Of a DNA stretch of 64,000 bases, positions 23,633 through 33,735 are shown piece after piece. The DNA is taken from assembly GCA_009760855.2 (NCBI GenBank), contig WPIO01000011.1:5211001-5275000 (forward strand), in the 5' to 3' direction. The notes under the pieces were generated by a model. That model was not told the DNA's origin. It searched no databases and saw only the letters and a list, made by a program, of their open reading frames with translations. This DNA is from Cristatella mucedo (lineage: Eukaryota > Bryozoa > Phylactolaemata > Cristatellidae). Made by a program: the position numbers and the translations under genes. The stretch's first letter is position 1. Every line of letters begins with the position of its first letter.

Positions 23633-24780
23633 TCATGCGCCATTGCCTTCGGTCTCTCGGCGTACAACCTGTCGTGCCTCCTCGACGGGCGTCTCGCTCA
23701 TGTCTCCTGCTGCTTGCCCCTCGCGAGTCTCCACCGCCAGCAGTTTGGAAACCGAGGCGACCACAATGTGCGCCACCATCTGCTGCTGCCACTCCTCGGT
23801 CTTCGCCTCCGACAGCTCGGCAAGCATCTTGTGTGCCTTCTTGGCGAGCGTCTCGCCCGCCTCCATAGCGGGTGCTTCGCGCACTTCCGCCGACGCTAAC
23901 GGTTCACTCCATGCCGCCGTCGTCTCCGAGACCGTTAGCGCTGACTCGCTGGCTACCGATACTGTCTAGCTCTCTACAAGTGCTTTCCCAGCCGCCGCCA
24001 ACTCTCTGGCAGACACAGCCGTCTCTCGGGCAGACGCTGCTGCCTCTCTTCCGGACGCTGCCGCCTCTGTGCCGGACGCTACCGTCTCTGTGCCGGATGC
24101 CTCCGCCTCGCTCGTGGACGATGCCTCTGCGGGCTCTGCCGCCGCCTCTGCGGGCTGCACCGGCATCTCTGCTGGCTCTGCCTTCGTCGCCCGGCTTACC
24201 GTTGGCGATTGCTGCTGCCGCTTCCGGTCGGCCTCCTCAGTCCGACCAGCGTTTACCAAATCTGAGCGCAGCAGTCGCGCTTTACCAGCCTAGCTGGTTT
24301 GGTCTAGCGGTTAAGGTGCTCGCCCCGACCAAGGTCTGGCTGAGGTCGTGGGCTCGAGCCCCGAGGCATATGTGAAGCGCCTGAATAGAGATTAAGTTCT
24401 CTTGGGGCGCTATACAAATGAAATGAATTACAATTATAGCCTCCACCTCCAGCCGCTTCTGCACTATCACCTCCGCTTTCCTGTCACTCTGCAAGTCCCA
24501 CCGCCGAAGCCTCTCTTCACCTTCAGGGCTTGCAAACACCTTCACAGGTGTTGCACGCAGCTCGGCGTAGTCATCTTGCACCGAGTCACGAAGGGTCGCA
24601 GCGAACGTTAGTGCACCGTCTGCCAGGAACGCGAATGTGTACATGTGTCACAAAGCTGGATCGGCACCTCTTTCATTAAGCCTCCGCTCCGAGTCGAGCA
24701 GCCAGCTTATGAAGTCATCCCCCCCGAAGTGGTAGTATTCCATCATCATCTCCTGACGCTGGCCACTCTGCCGCCTCTGC
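23633..24780 (-). pseudogene. gag: Broken Gag-like gene of LTR2
   Basis: On the minus strand, near 24640-24740, it reads HFGGDDFISWLLDSERRLNE, then a stop, then FAFLADGALTF and DSVQDDYAELR (to about 24520). These align with FDGFGDFVGWLLNFEREIEK and EVQDDCAKLRE in the intact LTR1 frame. A SINE-B copy (24293-24430) splits the gene. Downstream the pieces AGRTEEADRKRQQQSPTV and Ala/Glu/Ser-rich repeats (24259-23966) correspond to the LTR1 C-terminal half. The 23633-23884 frame (AELSEAKTEEWQQQMVAH) may be the end. Stop codons, frameshifts and the SINE make it inactive. Confidence 0.65.
24293..24430 (+). mobile_element. SINE-B, complete copy
   Basis: GCTGGTTTGGTCTAGCGGTT (tRNA-like A box), GAGGTCGTGGGCTCGAGCCC (B box), then GTGAAGCGCCTGAATAGAGA, TTAAGTTCTCTTGGGGCGCT and ATACAAATGAAATGAA. 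The body-to-tail part matches the LINE I 3' end. It is inserted in the LTR2 gag and is the best SINE-B reference in the window. Confidence 0.9.
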
Positions 24781-24797
24781 CAAAATAGCTTGCAGTT

Positions 24798-25020
24798 TGA
24801 CATTTTCTAAGCGGCAGGCACGCGATATCACACAGAACACCGAAGCAGGCTCAGAGATGCTTATTCACACGGACGCTGCAGAGTACGCCAGTACGCGACT
24901 GCCATGCCCGGTGTCATTAACCTCACTCCCCGGGCCTTTGCCGCCCGTTACTTATATACCACTGTCATAAATCGCAGCAGCCTATAATCCAATGACAGTG
25001 TGATAATCTCGAAATAACCA
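24798..25020. repeat. LTR2, right copy
   Basis: Direct repeat of 23014-23236. It begins TGACATTTTCTAAGCGGCAG. As gag is on the minus strand, this is the 5' LTR. Confidence 0.65.
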
Positions 25021-25090
25021 CACTTCTGTTCTTTTCCGATCACTGGGTTCATCGAAAGGCAAGATGCAGCGCTCTGCTCTAAGCGAGCGT

Positions 25091-25245
25091 CGCGGCCTCG
25101 CTCTCGTAACGAAGAGCCTCGCACTCCTAACGAAGAGCCTCGCTCTCGTCACGAAGAGCCTCGCTCTCGTCACGAAGAGCCTCGCTCTCGTCACGAAGAG
25201 CCTCGCTCTCGTCACGAAGAGCCTCGCTCTCGTCACGAAGAGTGT
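25091..25245. repeat. 21-bp tandem repeat, about 7 copies
   Basis: The unit GAAGAGCCTCGCTCTCGTCA plus C repeats with a few changes in the first units. Confidence 0.95.
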
Positions 25246-25639
25246 CCAAACGAAGCGCCGAGTCCCTGCGGAGTGCGAGAGGGCTCCTACGAATAACTGC
25301 TGCGCTACACTGCAATTCACTTCGCTATACACTGTGATACAGCTGCCACTTTCAAAAAGTGCGTTGGGAAACTGCAAATTTAAGTCACCTTATACATAAT
25401 AGTTTTCCCGATTTACCCGCAAAATTTCTGGTCACTGCACATGCGAGTTCCCATGTTATGACCACAAATAGTCCGGCCCGAGAAAACCGCCCCATTTAAT
25501 TGCGTTGCAATGCAGTTGCCATTTCAAAAATAAGCGTTGCGCAAGTGCGGCGATGATTCCGAATTATAGAGAACCATATTTTAAGCTTAGCCGCTAAATA
25601 TTTTTGCGTTACTGCGCATTCGCGAACTATTATGTAATA
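25246..25639. other. No gene recognised
   Basis: Contains an inexact duplication: CAGCTGCCACTTTCAAAAAG and GCAGTTGCCATTTCAAAAAT. Nothing coding supported. Confidence 0.4.
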
Positions 25640-25800
25640 TTAGCAGATTTAAGAGTCTCGTGTGCATAGCAGCAGAAGAGCCTTCACGGCTATCGAAACT
25701 GCTTCCTGATAGTACTAAAGGATCATCCACTGCATGATTCAAGCCAACGCTCTCGGACGTGAACAGCGAGCCCCTTAGCTCCTGGGCCCGGGTCGCAACG
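25640..25800 (-). mobile_element. SINE-A, diverged copy
   Basis: TAGCAGATTTAAGAGTCTCG, CATAGCAGCAGAAGAGCCTT, GGATCATCCACTGCATGATT and CTTAGCTCCTGGGCCCGGG fit the antisense SINE-A order. Confidence 0.7.
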
Positions 25801-26446
25801 GCCTCCAATGGCCCGGCTCAGCCTGAGGCCTTGCAACTTTGAACAGTGATACGCCATTTATTTCGAAAGTAAGATTCCCGCAGTAGCGGTTGTTATTCAT
25901 AATTACTGCAAGCTTCGATGCAAGGTAACAAAAGTTTGACCGCCATGGAATTCACAGGCTGGCAAATCACTTACCCGATAACTTTCTCTCCGGGAGTACC
26001 TCGCTACTCTAAAAATTATTCCCAAATTGATCATTCTTTATTTCGATATTCCTAAAAACACGGACTCTACCTAAATCTAATATTAAAGTGAAAATTTTAG
26101 CAGTGCAAGAACTTCATGATACTGTATTTTCGACATTTACATGTACATGCAGGTATACCTGAATGTGCATTAGCAGGATAACGAACGGTAAAGCTGTTGC
26201 CTCTATTAAATATTCTACCCGGGGGCTAAGTGATCGACTATTCTCTTAGAGCGCTTGGTAACAATAAGAGCTAAATTTCAAGTAGTAAGCTATTTTGTTT
26301 GTGAGAGTATATCGCGATTTCTCTTAGCGCGTACACGCGTTATATAGCGGCGTGTACGAATATCTATTTTCGGCGAATACGACCTGCTTAAAATGAATAG
26401 CTCAAAAAGATAAATACTCAACTGGAGCATTTTCATTTGCTTACCA
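25801..26446. other. AT-richer stretch, no gene recognised
   Basis: No repeat family or coding signal supported. Confidence 0.5.
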
Positions 26447-27090
26447 ATGTTCAATTCACAAAGTCTTACTGTAAATGCCGATCGATTTTGTTTCTTTAAA
26501 ATCGACCATTCCTATATGTTCCAGTCTAATTTTAGAGCTAATCCCTCCACAGAGTCAGCATTGCTTCGGCTGTGTAACGACCTACTTAGGAATGCAGACT
26601 TAGGTAGAGTATCTCTGCTTGTTTTGCTCGATCTGTCCGCAGCTTTTGATACTATCGATCACCAAGTCCTCCTTGAGTGCCTCTCATGCACTGCACTGCA
26701 ATCGTTCAGGTCCTATCTCAGGGGGAAAATACAGGGTACTGATGTGAATGGACAATGATCATCCGAGGAACCTCTGAAATATGGGGTATTTCAGGGACCT
26801 GTGATTTGTCCCGTCATTTTCACTATTTACACAATCCCTCTTGCCGGTGGGATTGGCTGGCACAATCTAGGCTTTCACTTCTATTCAGATGACACTCAGT
26901 TGTACCTTTGCTTTGATCCCTTCCAGCCCTCCAGCATGTCGAATTCTCTTAGCTCCCTTGCTAAATGAATTGATGACATCCGCATATAGATGGCAGCAAA
27001 CTTTCTTAAATTGAATGATGATAAAACTAACCTACTAGTTATGGGAAAACCAAGTGTGGTTCAGAAACTTTAAAGGCTGACGCTAAAACC
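26447..27090 (+). mobile_element. LINE I reverse-transcriptase fragment
   Basis: Plus-strand frames read [57 protein letters not shown] and FYSDDTQLYLCF (RT catalytic [FY]xDD). Then WMAANFLKLNDDKTNLLVMG. Internal stops and truncation on both sides. Confidence 0.92.
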
Positions 27091-27344
27091 GGTTCTGCCA
27101 CCATGTCTCGTGTAGAATCTGGCACAAAATCTTGGTCAGGTAATCGAAGGGCAATCGTGGTCTGCTTAGTAGAGGCAGCTGGTAGCGGTTTCATTCAGTG
27201 CTGCAGAAGTATGCTTAAACGCAGCAAGTTTCAGTCCCCTCTGCCACCCAAGTCCACAGCATGCATCAATTAAACTCCATCGACACCTGAGCGTACTCTC
27301 CTAACGGGTTTTTTCAGCGTTGAAGATTTGACTGCAGCATTGAG

Positions 27345-27813
<469 letters not shown>

Positions 27814-27949
27814 GATTCACGTTCTTATTAGTTAGTGATTTCTGTCGATGAGGCTGATGTGGCAAGGTATTTCTGCCATGAAAGGGCAGATCATAGCAAC
27901 GAACATACATAGTAGTTTCACATTTTGGCCAAGAGGAAAAAACTGCTCC

Positions 27950-28275
27950 GCCTGAGGCAGAGACGCAGCAGTTGAACTGAAGCTTCTCTTACCGCAACGA
28001 CATCTACTCTCCTGATGCTGACTATGGCACATCTTTTTCAGCGGTCCTGAGCTGCTACTTCTATGCTACTCACTACCTCAACTGCTCTCCTAACTCTGCT
28101 ATGCTTCCCACTTTCTCTTTGTTGCGTGAGACGAAGTCTGTTGGCTACCGAATGCGTACCGAAAGCCGCTTAGGCTGTGAGTGCGCTATACAAAATTCTC
28201 CTGCGTAACACCCACATGGTCTTTATGACTTTGTGGAGTTACTGACGGAGATACATTACATTACATTACATTACC
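27950..28275 (+). mobile_element. LINE II 3' end, solo
   Basis: Ends ...GGCTGTGAGTGCGCTATACA, AAATTCTCCTGCGTAACACC, GACTTTGTGGAGTTAC and a (ATTAC)n tail. The upstream part reads as the ORF2 C-terminus. 5'-truncated. Confidence 0.88.
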
Positions 28276-28712
28276 GCACTGTGCGTACTGTATCAGCGAA
28301 TGCACACCGAGGCTGGGTCAAGAAAGCATTCAAAAACTCGTGGCTTGTCGGTCAGTGTGCAAATTGGCTAGAAGTGCAGTCTTCTTTTTACTGCAGGGCC
28401 GATGTGTGGTGGACTGCTGTGATTTACTGCCTGAGTTAGTCGAAGTGGTAAAATATAGGTAATTTCTTAAACAACGTCAAAAGTAGGACAGCCACATTAT
28501 GTCACGTGTTATTGACACCACGTCTGCATTAATGCAATAGACTGCATCCAAAGCTCCTGTCCTGGATAAAGACGCGTCAAAAGCTGGTGCAAACTCGGCA
28601 GTCTGCATCAGGTCTTTCGTCACCTGGGTTGATGCCGCACCACAAATTGTTTCTGTCTGAGTATCACTTGCTCCCTATCAAGCACCAAATTGTCTTTAAG
28701 ATGCCATATCTG
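28276..28712. other. No gene recognised
   Basis: Nothing supported. Confidence 0.5.
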
Positions 28713-28965
28713 GCTCACCACCATCGTCATCATCATCATTATCATCATCATCATCATCTGGCTCATCACTATCATCATCGCCAGTACCATCATCATCATC
28801 TGGCGCATCACCATCGTCATCGACATCGTTATCGTTATCATCATCAACATCCGGCTCATCGTCATCATCATTACCATCATCACCATCGTCATCGTCATCG
28901 CTATCATCAAAATCATCAGCATTATCATCATCATCATCCGGCTCATCATCATCGTCTTTAGGATC
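28713..28965. repeat. (ATC)n-based imperfect microsatellite
   Basis: TCATCATCATC units interspersed with longer periodic units such as CATCTGGCTCATCACTATC. Asp-, His- and Ile-rich readings in different frames are consequences of the repeat. Confidence 0.9.
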
Positions 28966-29329
28966 CTGTCTCTGGCTTACAGGTCGCTTCACTCACTCAC
29001 CTACCCATCCGACTCTGTTGTTCCTTAAGTGGGCATTCGCAGCACCCACCCCTCAGCTTACAGCCGTCTTAATTTTTGAGGCAATCGGGTGCTTGCGTTG
29101 GTATGCACCTAAAGTCTGAAATTCGCTGCAAGGTTCAGTCACTATATGCAATGATTTTGCATCATTAATGTCTCACCTGACGAGTATTTTCTGGACAGCC
29201 TTCTGTTACCCCAGTAAGCGTGTCTTTTTCGTTCCAGTGTGGTTGTGTCGTGCTTTCTTGTGCGAGATACAATCCTTGTAGCTAGCCAGAAGTTTTCCTC
29301 ATCGATGGCACTGCACTCTCGCGTGCCTC

Positions 29330-29485
29330 AGCGTTGCTGGACCTAAGCTCGCGCTGCGTTTGCATTTGCTTGCATGAGTCCGTGCATGGCTCCGTGCATG
29401 TCATAAATGCTCCGCTATCGATTCTCTTGCAGTAAGTTGTTAAGTGCCAGGAGAGATGTTTAGTTCTTACAGGACGCAACACTAA
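29330..29485 (+). mobile_element. Decayed LINE I 3' end
   Basis: CCGTGCATGGCTCCGTGCAT, then TTAAGTGCCAGGAGAGATGT and TAGTTCTTACAGGACGC, resembles the LINE I tail. Heavily diverged. Confidence 0.45.
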
Positions 29486-29767
29486 AGGACCAAAACTAGT
29501 GCTTTGACTGCCTAGTTTGACACGCTCATGCTCGATTGCTAAGCAAATTTCGCGAGGTAAATTTGAATTAATTCAAAACTGAAACTAGGTAGCTCCAACT
29601 CATTATAAGTTCCATTGCTTATACCATTAATGCTTAGGGGATTTTTCCTTGATTATATTTTGATTGATAATTATGCTTCTAGTATGAATTTTTTTCCTTT
29701 TAAAGCGCCAGTATCAGCTGTCTTTAATATCATAAGGAATAAGCGTGCCTCTCAAAGCTTTAATATT
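29486..29767. other. No gene recognised
   Basis: AT-rich, nothing supported. Confidence 0.5.
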
Positions 29768-30175
29768 TAATGTAATGTAATGTATCTCCGTCTGAAACTT
29801 AAAAAAGTCATAAAGACCATGCGGGTGTTACGCAGGAGAGTTTTGTATAGCGCACTCACAGCCTAAGCGGCTTTCGGTATGCATTAGGTAGCCAACAGAT
29901 TTCGTCTCACGCAATAAAGAGAAAGTTGAAAGCATAGCAGAGTCAGGAGAGCAGTTGAGGTAATGAGTAGCATGGAAGTAGCAGCTCAGGACCGCTGAAA
30001 AGGATGAGCCATTGTCGGCAGCAGGAGAGTAGTTGCCGTTGCGTAAGAATTGTGGAAGCGAGTTCCACAGTCTAGGACCTGCAGAATATAGAAAAAGGAG
30101 TATGGCCCATCGTTGTTGTGCCTACGTAATGATGAGCATTGTCCAGCGAACTTCCGTAAGGATGACCCGTGTTCA
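29768..30175 (-). mobile_element. LINE II 3' end, solo
   Basis: Starts TAATGTAATGTAATGTATCT (tail on the minus strand). Continues with GTTACGCAGGAGAGTTTTGT and ATAGCGCACTCACAGCCTAA, then the ORF2 C-terminus including GGAAGCGAGTTCCACAGTCT (the LWNSLP region). Confidence 0.88.
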
Positions 30176-30429
30176 AAAAAGAAGCGCTTGTAACCAAGCG
30201 CACTGTAAGCTCTGCAGGCACAGTGGACACAGGTCGGCGCGTTGTAGCAATTAGGCGTAGCACCCCAAAGGATATGCTAGAAGCATTAATAAAATTTTCA
30301 TTGATTAAGACTGATACGCAGTTCAAATTTGCATGGCGGCTCCCTAACAAGGCCATTGGAGGTCATTTTCATGGAAACGCATACGCGCAATCGCATGTGA
30401 TTTGGCGAGTGAGTCCGAAGCACCATTTT

Positions 30430-30497
30430 ATTAATAATAACAATAACAATAACGCACTTGATAAAGTGGCATCGGAGAACTCAATCTCTTTCTAGGC
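30430..30497 (-). mobile_element. LINE I 3' tail fragment
   Basis: AATAATAACAATAACAATAA, then GCACTTGATAAAGTGGCATC and GGAGAACTCAATCTCTTTCT. Confidence 0.75.
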
Positions 30498-31235
30498 GTG
30501 GATTTGAAACCGCAGTTTCGCAAAGCTTGCTTTTGAAATGGCAGCTGCGTCGCAGTTCGTAAGAGCAGGGCCGCTCGCTGGGCTTGGTGAGTGGGAGCCA
30601 TTTTCTAAGAGAACGCGCATCCGTAAGTGCGTGACGTTCATCGGGTGAGCCCGAAACACAGTTTCGCATGAGTCGAAGCTCGTTCGCATCGAAGCACGAT
30701 GTTCTGACGCGATTCGACGCCAATCGCTGCGCTGGACAAGCGGCCGTGAGCGTCGCGCGGCGCCACACCGGTTTCCGGTGAACGTGCGACGGCGGTGGAT
30801 AGCGGCTGGAGACAGTCACCGACTATCCGCGCGACGGCGGAACGCAGCGCGAGAGGATGCAAACTATAAGGCTGGAAACAATGAGCTCGCGGCGGCGAAC
30901 TGTCAAGCCTGTTGCTATAAAAGTCTGCCACGTAATCTAGAATATTGCTTCGGCTGTGCCGCCACCGCCGGCGCCGCGTGTCGCTTCTGACGAAAGGTTT
31001 TCCCTCGGTGCGGTCGCTGCGTGCTAGTTCCGATCTTCTTCCCGAGAGCCTCGGCTCTCAAGAATGGCAAGTTGGCGCTAAGCGAAGTCTGGAGCGCTTA
31101 GCGAAGAATGGCTGCTCTCTATCTCCGAGGTGTTTTTTGTCATTTTGGAAGCCGGCGACGTCATCTCCGTCGCGCGTGTTACCTTATTCTTAGGCGTCCG
31201 CGAGACTGGCTGAAAAAGAAAGACGGTAAAAAAGG
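30498..31235. other. GC-richer stretch, no gene recognised
   Basis: Overlapping frames on both strands without motifs. It could be a promoter island; no direct evidence. Confidence 0.4.
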
Positions 31236-31390
31236 TTCGCTGATTGAGCAGCCACTTTTTATAACGGCAGAAGAACTGTAATGGCTATCACCACCGCTTC
31301 CGTGGTCAGTAAAGAATTGAGCACGCTGCAGAACTCGAGCCCACGTTCTGGGTCTTGAAGAGCGGTCACCTTACCTCCTGGTCGGAGACC
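31236..31390 (-). mobile_element. SINE-A copy, cut by LTR1
   Basis: CACTTTTTATAACGGCAGAA, CTATCACCACCGCTTCCGTG, CAGAACTCGAGCCCACGTTC and CACCTTACCTCCTGG, in antisense order. LTR1 is inserted at its 5' end. Confidence 0.78.
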
Positions 31391-31661
31391 TGTGTTTGGC
31401 ATACAGAACGCTGGCCCAGAACAACGCCAACGGTTTATTGTACAAGGCACGGAGCAGCAAGACGCACGACTGCCTTCGCCCCCTTCTCACACTAGAGTCT
31501 CCTTCCACTCCTCCGGTTGACCCCGATGATTCATCGAGGACCACAACTGTGCAGCGGCCGATTCTGATGGTGAGTCCACCATCTGGCCACCAGCGGTTAC
31601 CGGCCTGTGTCCATGCTACATCACAGGCTCCTTAGAGGAGCCGGCATACAGTCAAACTACA
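31391..31661. repeat. LTR1, left copy (3' LTR of the element)
   Basis: Begins TGTGTTTGGCATACAGAACG and ends GTCAAACTACA. The poly(A) signal AATAAA is on the minus strand at 31434-31439. Confidence 0.92.
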
Positions 31662-31837
31662 CGCCCCTTTGACCTTAAGGTCACAAGTTTGCAGCACCAA
31701 CACACGTAGCTGCAACGTACAGGGCAGCATGAACGAGCCTATCTAAGCAGCAATGAACGAGCCTATCTATGAACGATGCAAACTAGACCCTACACATCCT
31801 CGACATAGCAGCTAGCATCAATAGCTGACCCCACAGG

Positions 31838-33145
31838 CTACCTGACGGCTGATCGCAAGAGGCGAGCTGGTGCACGGCCTTTTGCGACCAGCCGGCAACG
31901 TGAGCCACCGACCATCGTCATCGAGCTGACGTCCACGGCCACTGTTTTCCGGACACCAACCGCCGTCGCTCCATCCGCCTCTGTCGATTCTGCCGCCGCG
32001 TCTCCGATATACGCAGCTGCTTCTCCGTCCTGCGTACCCTCTCCAACCTGAGCAGTCTCTCCGGCCTGCACAGTCTCCGTGGCCTGCACGAATTCTCCCT
32101 GCTGGACAGCTTCTCCGTCCTGCACAGTCTCTCCGGCCTGTGCAGTCTCTTCGGTCTGCACACACACTGCGGCCTGCTCAGATTCTCCCTCCTGGACAGC
32201 CTCTTCGTCCTGTGCAGACTCTTTGGTCTGCACACACTCTCCGGCCTGTGCAGACTCTTCGGTCTGCACACACTCTCCTGCCTGTGCCGCTTCACAGCCC
32301 ACCGGCTGGTCGCAGGCCAACGTCACCTTCATGGCTTGCACTGCATCGCCGGCCACTACCTCTTTGGTGGACGCCGCCGACTCTGTCGAGGATGCCGCCG
32401 ACTCTGCCGCGGACGCCGCCGCCGACTCTGCCGCGGACGCCGCCGACCATGTCGCGGACGCCGCCGCCGACTCTGTTGCGGACGCCACTGACTCTGTCGC
32501 GGACGCCGCCGACTCTGTCGCGGACGCCGCCGACTCTGTTGCGGACGCCGCCGCCTTCCAAGCGGACGCCGCCGCCTTCCACGCAGACGTCGCCGCCTTC
32601 CACGCGGACGCCGCCGCCTCTCCGTGCACCGTCTCACTCTCCGTCGCCTCAGCCACACCGCTGACCGTTGCCTCGCACAACGCCGTTGCTTCGTGGAACA
32701 CCATCGCAGCCTGAACAACCGTCACTGCTTTGATAGCCGTTGCCTGCCGCCACGGGGTGGCAGCCTGACAAACCTCTGTCGCCTGGCACACAGTCGGTAG
32801 CCGCTGCTGCCGCTTCCGGTCGCTCCTGTCGGCCCTCTCAGTCCGACCAGCCTTTACCCGATCAGCGTGCAGCAATCGCGCTCTACCGGCCGGCGAGGTG
32901 AATGCCCTCACTAGGGCCTCACGAAGCTTGGCACAGTCATCCTGAACTTCCTGCGGGAGCCCCGAGGCAGACGTGAAGGCCCCGCCTTGCATCGCAAGGA
33001 GCAAAAACAAGTGGCACTCACTCTGTTCGTAGCCACTTTTCTCGATCTCCCTCTCGAAGTTTAGCAGCCAGCCAACGAAGTCTCCGAAGCCATCGAAGCC
33101 TAGGGACGCTGCACAAGACATCTCCCAGGGCGTCATCGGCTCCAT
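31838..33145 (-). CDS. gag: Gag-like protein of LTR1
   Basis: An intact minus-strand frame. It is open from 33220, inside the LTR, but the ATG at 33145 is the more likely start, giving 435 residues. Counting from 33220, residues 41-115 (FDGFGDFVGWLLNFEREIEK, SECHLFLLLAMQGGAF, EVQDDCAKLREALVRAF) resemble the capsid-type Gag core of Ty3/gypsy-like elements: FDG-x-G-D, a Trp-Leu helix, and L-x-G-x-A. A basic stretch follows (RTERADRSDRKRQQR). About residues 205-285 are Ala/Ser/Glu heptad-like repeats (SATESAA). About 300-405 are acidic 12-residue repeats (AQAGECVQTEES). No zinc knuckle or protease motif was seen. The repeated C-terminal half is unusual for Gag. Confidence 0.72.
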   Translation of the reverse strand: MEPMTPWEMSCAASLGFDGFGDFVGWLLNFEREIEKSGYEQSECHLFLLLAMQGGAFTSASGLPQEVQDDCAKLREALVRAFTSPAGRARLLHADRVKAGRTERADRSDRKRQQRLPTVCQATEVCQAATPWRQATAIKAVTVVQAAMVFHEATALCEATVSGVAEATESETVHGEAAASAWKAATSAWKAAASAWKAAASATESAASATESAASATESVASATESAAASATWSAASAAESAAASAAESAASSTESAASTKEVVAGDAVQAMKVTLACDQPVGCEAAQAGECVQTEESAQAGECVQTKESAQDEEAVQEGESEQAAVCVQTEETAQAGETVQDGEAVQQGEFVQATETVQAGETAQVGEGTQDGEAAAYIGDAAAESTEADGATAVGVRKTVAVDVSSMTMVGGSRCRLVAKGRAPARLLRSAVR

Positions 33146-33159
33146 CCCACGAAATAGCT

Positions 33160-33431
33160 TGTGGTTTGGCATACGGAATGCTGGCCCAGAACAGCGCCAA
33201 CGGTTTATTGCACAAGGCACGGAGCAGCAAGACGCACGACTGCCTTCGCCCCCTTCTCACACTAGAGTCTCCTTCCACTCCTCCGGTTGACCCCGATGAT
33301 TCATCGAGGACCACAACTGTGCAGCGGCCGATCCTGATGGCGAGTCCACCATCTGGCCACCAGCGGTTACCGGCCTGTGTCCATGCCACATCACAGGCTC
33401 ATTAGAGGAGCCGGCATACAGTCAAACTACA
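33160..33431. repeat. LTR1, right copy (5' LTR of the element)
   Basis: Near-identical to the left copy, one base longer. AATAAA is on the minus strand at 33204-33209. As gag is on the minus strand, this is the promoter-bearing LTR. Confidence 0.92.
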
Positions 33432-33599
33432 AGACCGAAGGGCAATGCTGAAGGGTAGACAGTCAATCCTCGCCGTTTGTTGACGAGAAGTTGACGCCAG
33501 AGAGGATGGTGGTGGTTGCGGCTAACTTGAGATATTAGTGGTTTATGGGTCAATAGTATTCATTGCGTTGCTAATCCCCTACGGCCATTTTACTGCTTA
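33432..33599. other. No gene recognised
   Basis: Starts with the target duplication AGACC. Nothing else supported. Confidence 0.5.
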
Positions 33600-33735
33600 G
33601 AGCGATTAACGGCAGCAATATCTAAGTAACAGGCTGCACAGGCCCGGCAGTTACGTCGAGGACGCCGGTCAGGACGGCGGTGTACTGGCCCGCTGCGGCG
33701 TCCGTGGGAATATAGGTTTGGCCTTTCAAGACTGA
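33600..33735 (-). mobile_element. LTR2-related LTR fragment
   Basis: The reverse complement contains ACGGACGCCGCAGCGGGCCA, GTACACCGCCGTCCTGACCG and GCGTCCTCGACGTAACTGCC. This aligns with ACAGACGCCGCAGCGGGTCA and the following CGTCGTCGACCTGACTCCCC of the left LTR2 copy. No matching partner nearby, so it is a solo or truncated LTR. Confidence 0.6.

Larger units (their letters stand above)
23014..25020 (-). mobile_element. LTR2: old gag-only LTR retrotransposon
   Basis: Direct repeats of about 223 bp at 23014-23236 and 24798-25020 start TGACAT and end AATAACC(C)CA, roughly 20% diverged by eye. Shared blocks include GCGGCAGG(T/C)ACGCGATA and CATTGTCATAAATCGCAACA-like sequence. The interior holds a broken minus-strand Gag-like gene and a SINE-B insertion, with no reverse transcriptase, protease or integrase. 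I saw no clear target duplication, so the exact ends are approximate. Confidence 0.68.
31391..33431 (-). mobile_element. LTR1: gag-only LTR retrotransposon with 5-bp target duplication
   Basis: LTRs at 31391-31661 and 33160-33431 are about 97% identical (roughly 8 substitutions and one indel in 271 bp) and have TG...CA ends. The 5-bp duplication AGACC flanks it exactly (31386-31390 and 33432-33436). On the minus strand a polypurine stretch, AAAGGGGCGT, directly precedes the 3' LTR, and AATAAA occurs inside each LTR. The interior is 1.5 kb with one Gag-like frame and no pol, so it must rely on enzymes from elsewhere. I did not recognise a standard primer-binding site. Confidence 0.9.

Noticed and set aside
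28587-29028. Asp-rich or His-rich 'proteins'
   Set aside because: Translation of an imperfect (ATC)n repeat. All frames are open for the same reason.
31391-33431. CRISPR-like or segmental direct repeats
   Set aside because: The two 271-bp repeats have TG...CA ends, a 5-bp target duplication and a Gag frame between them, so they are LTRs.
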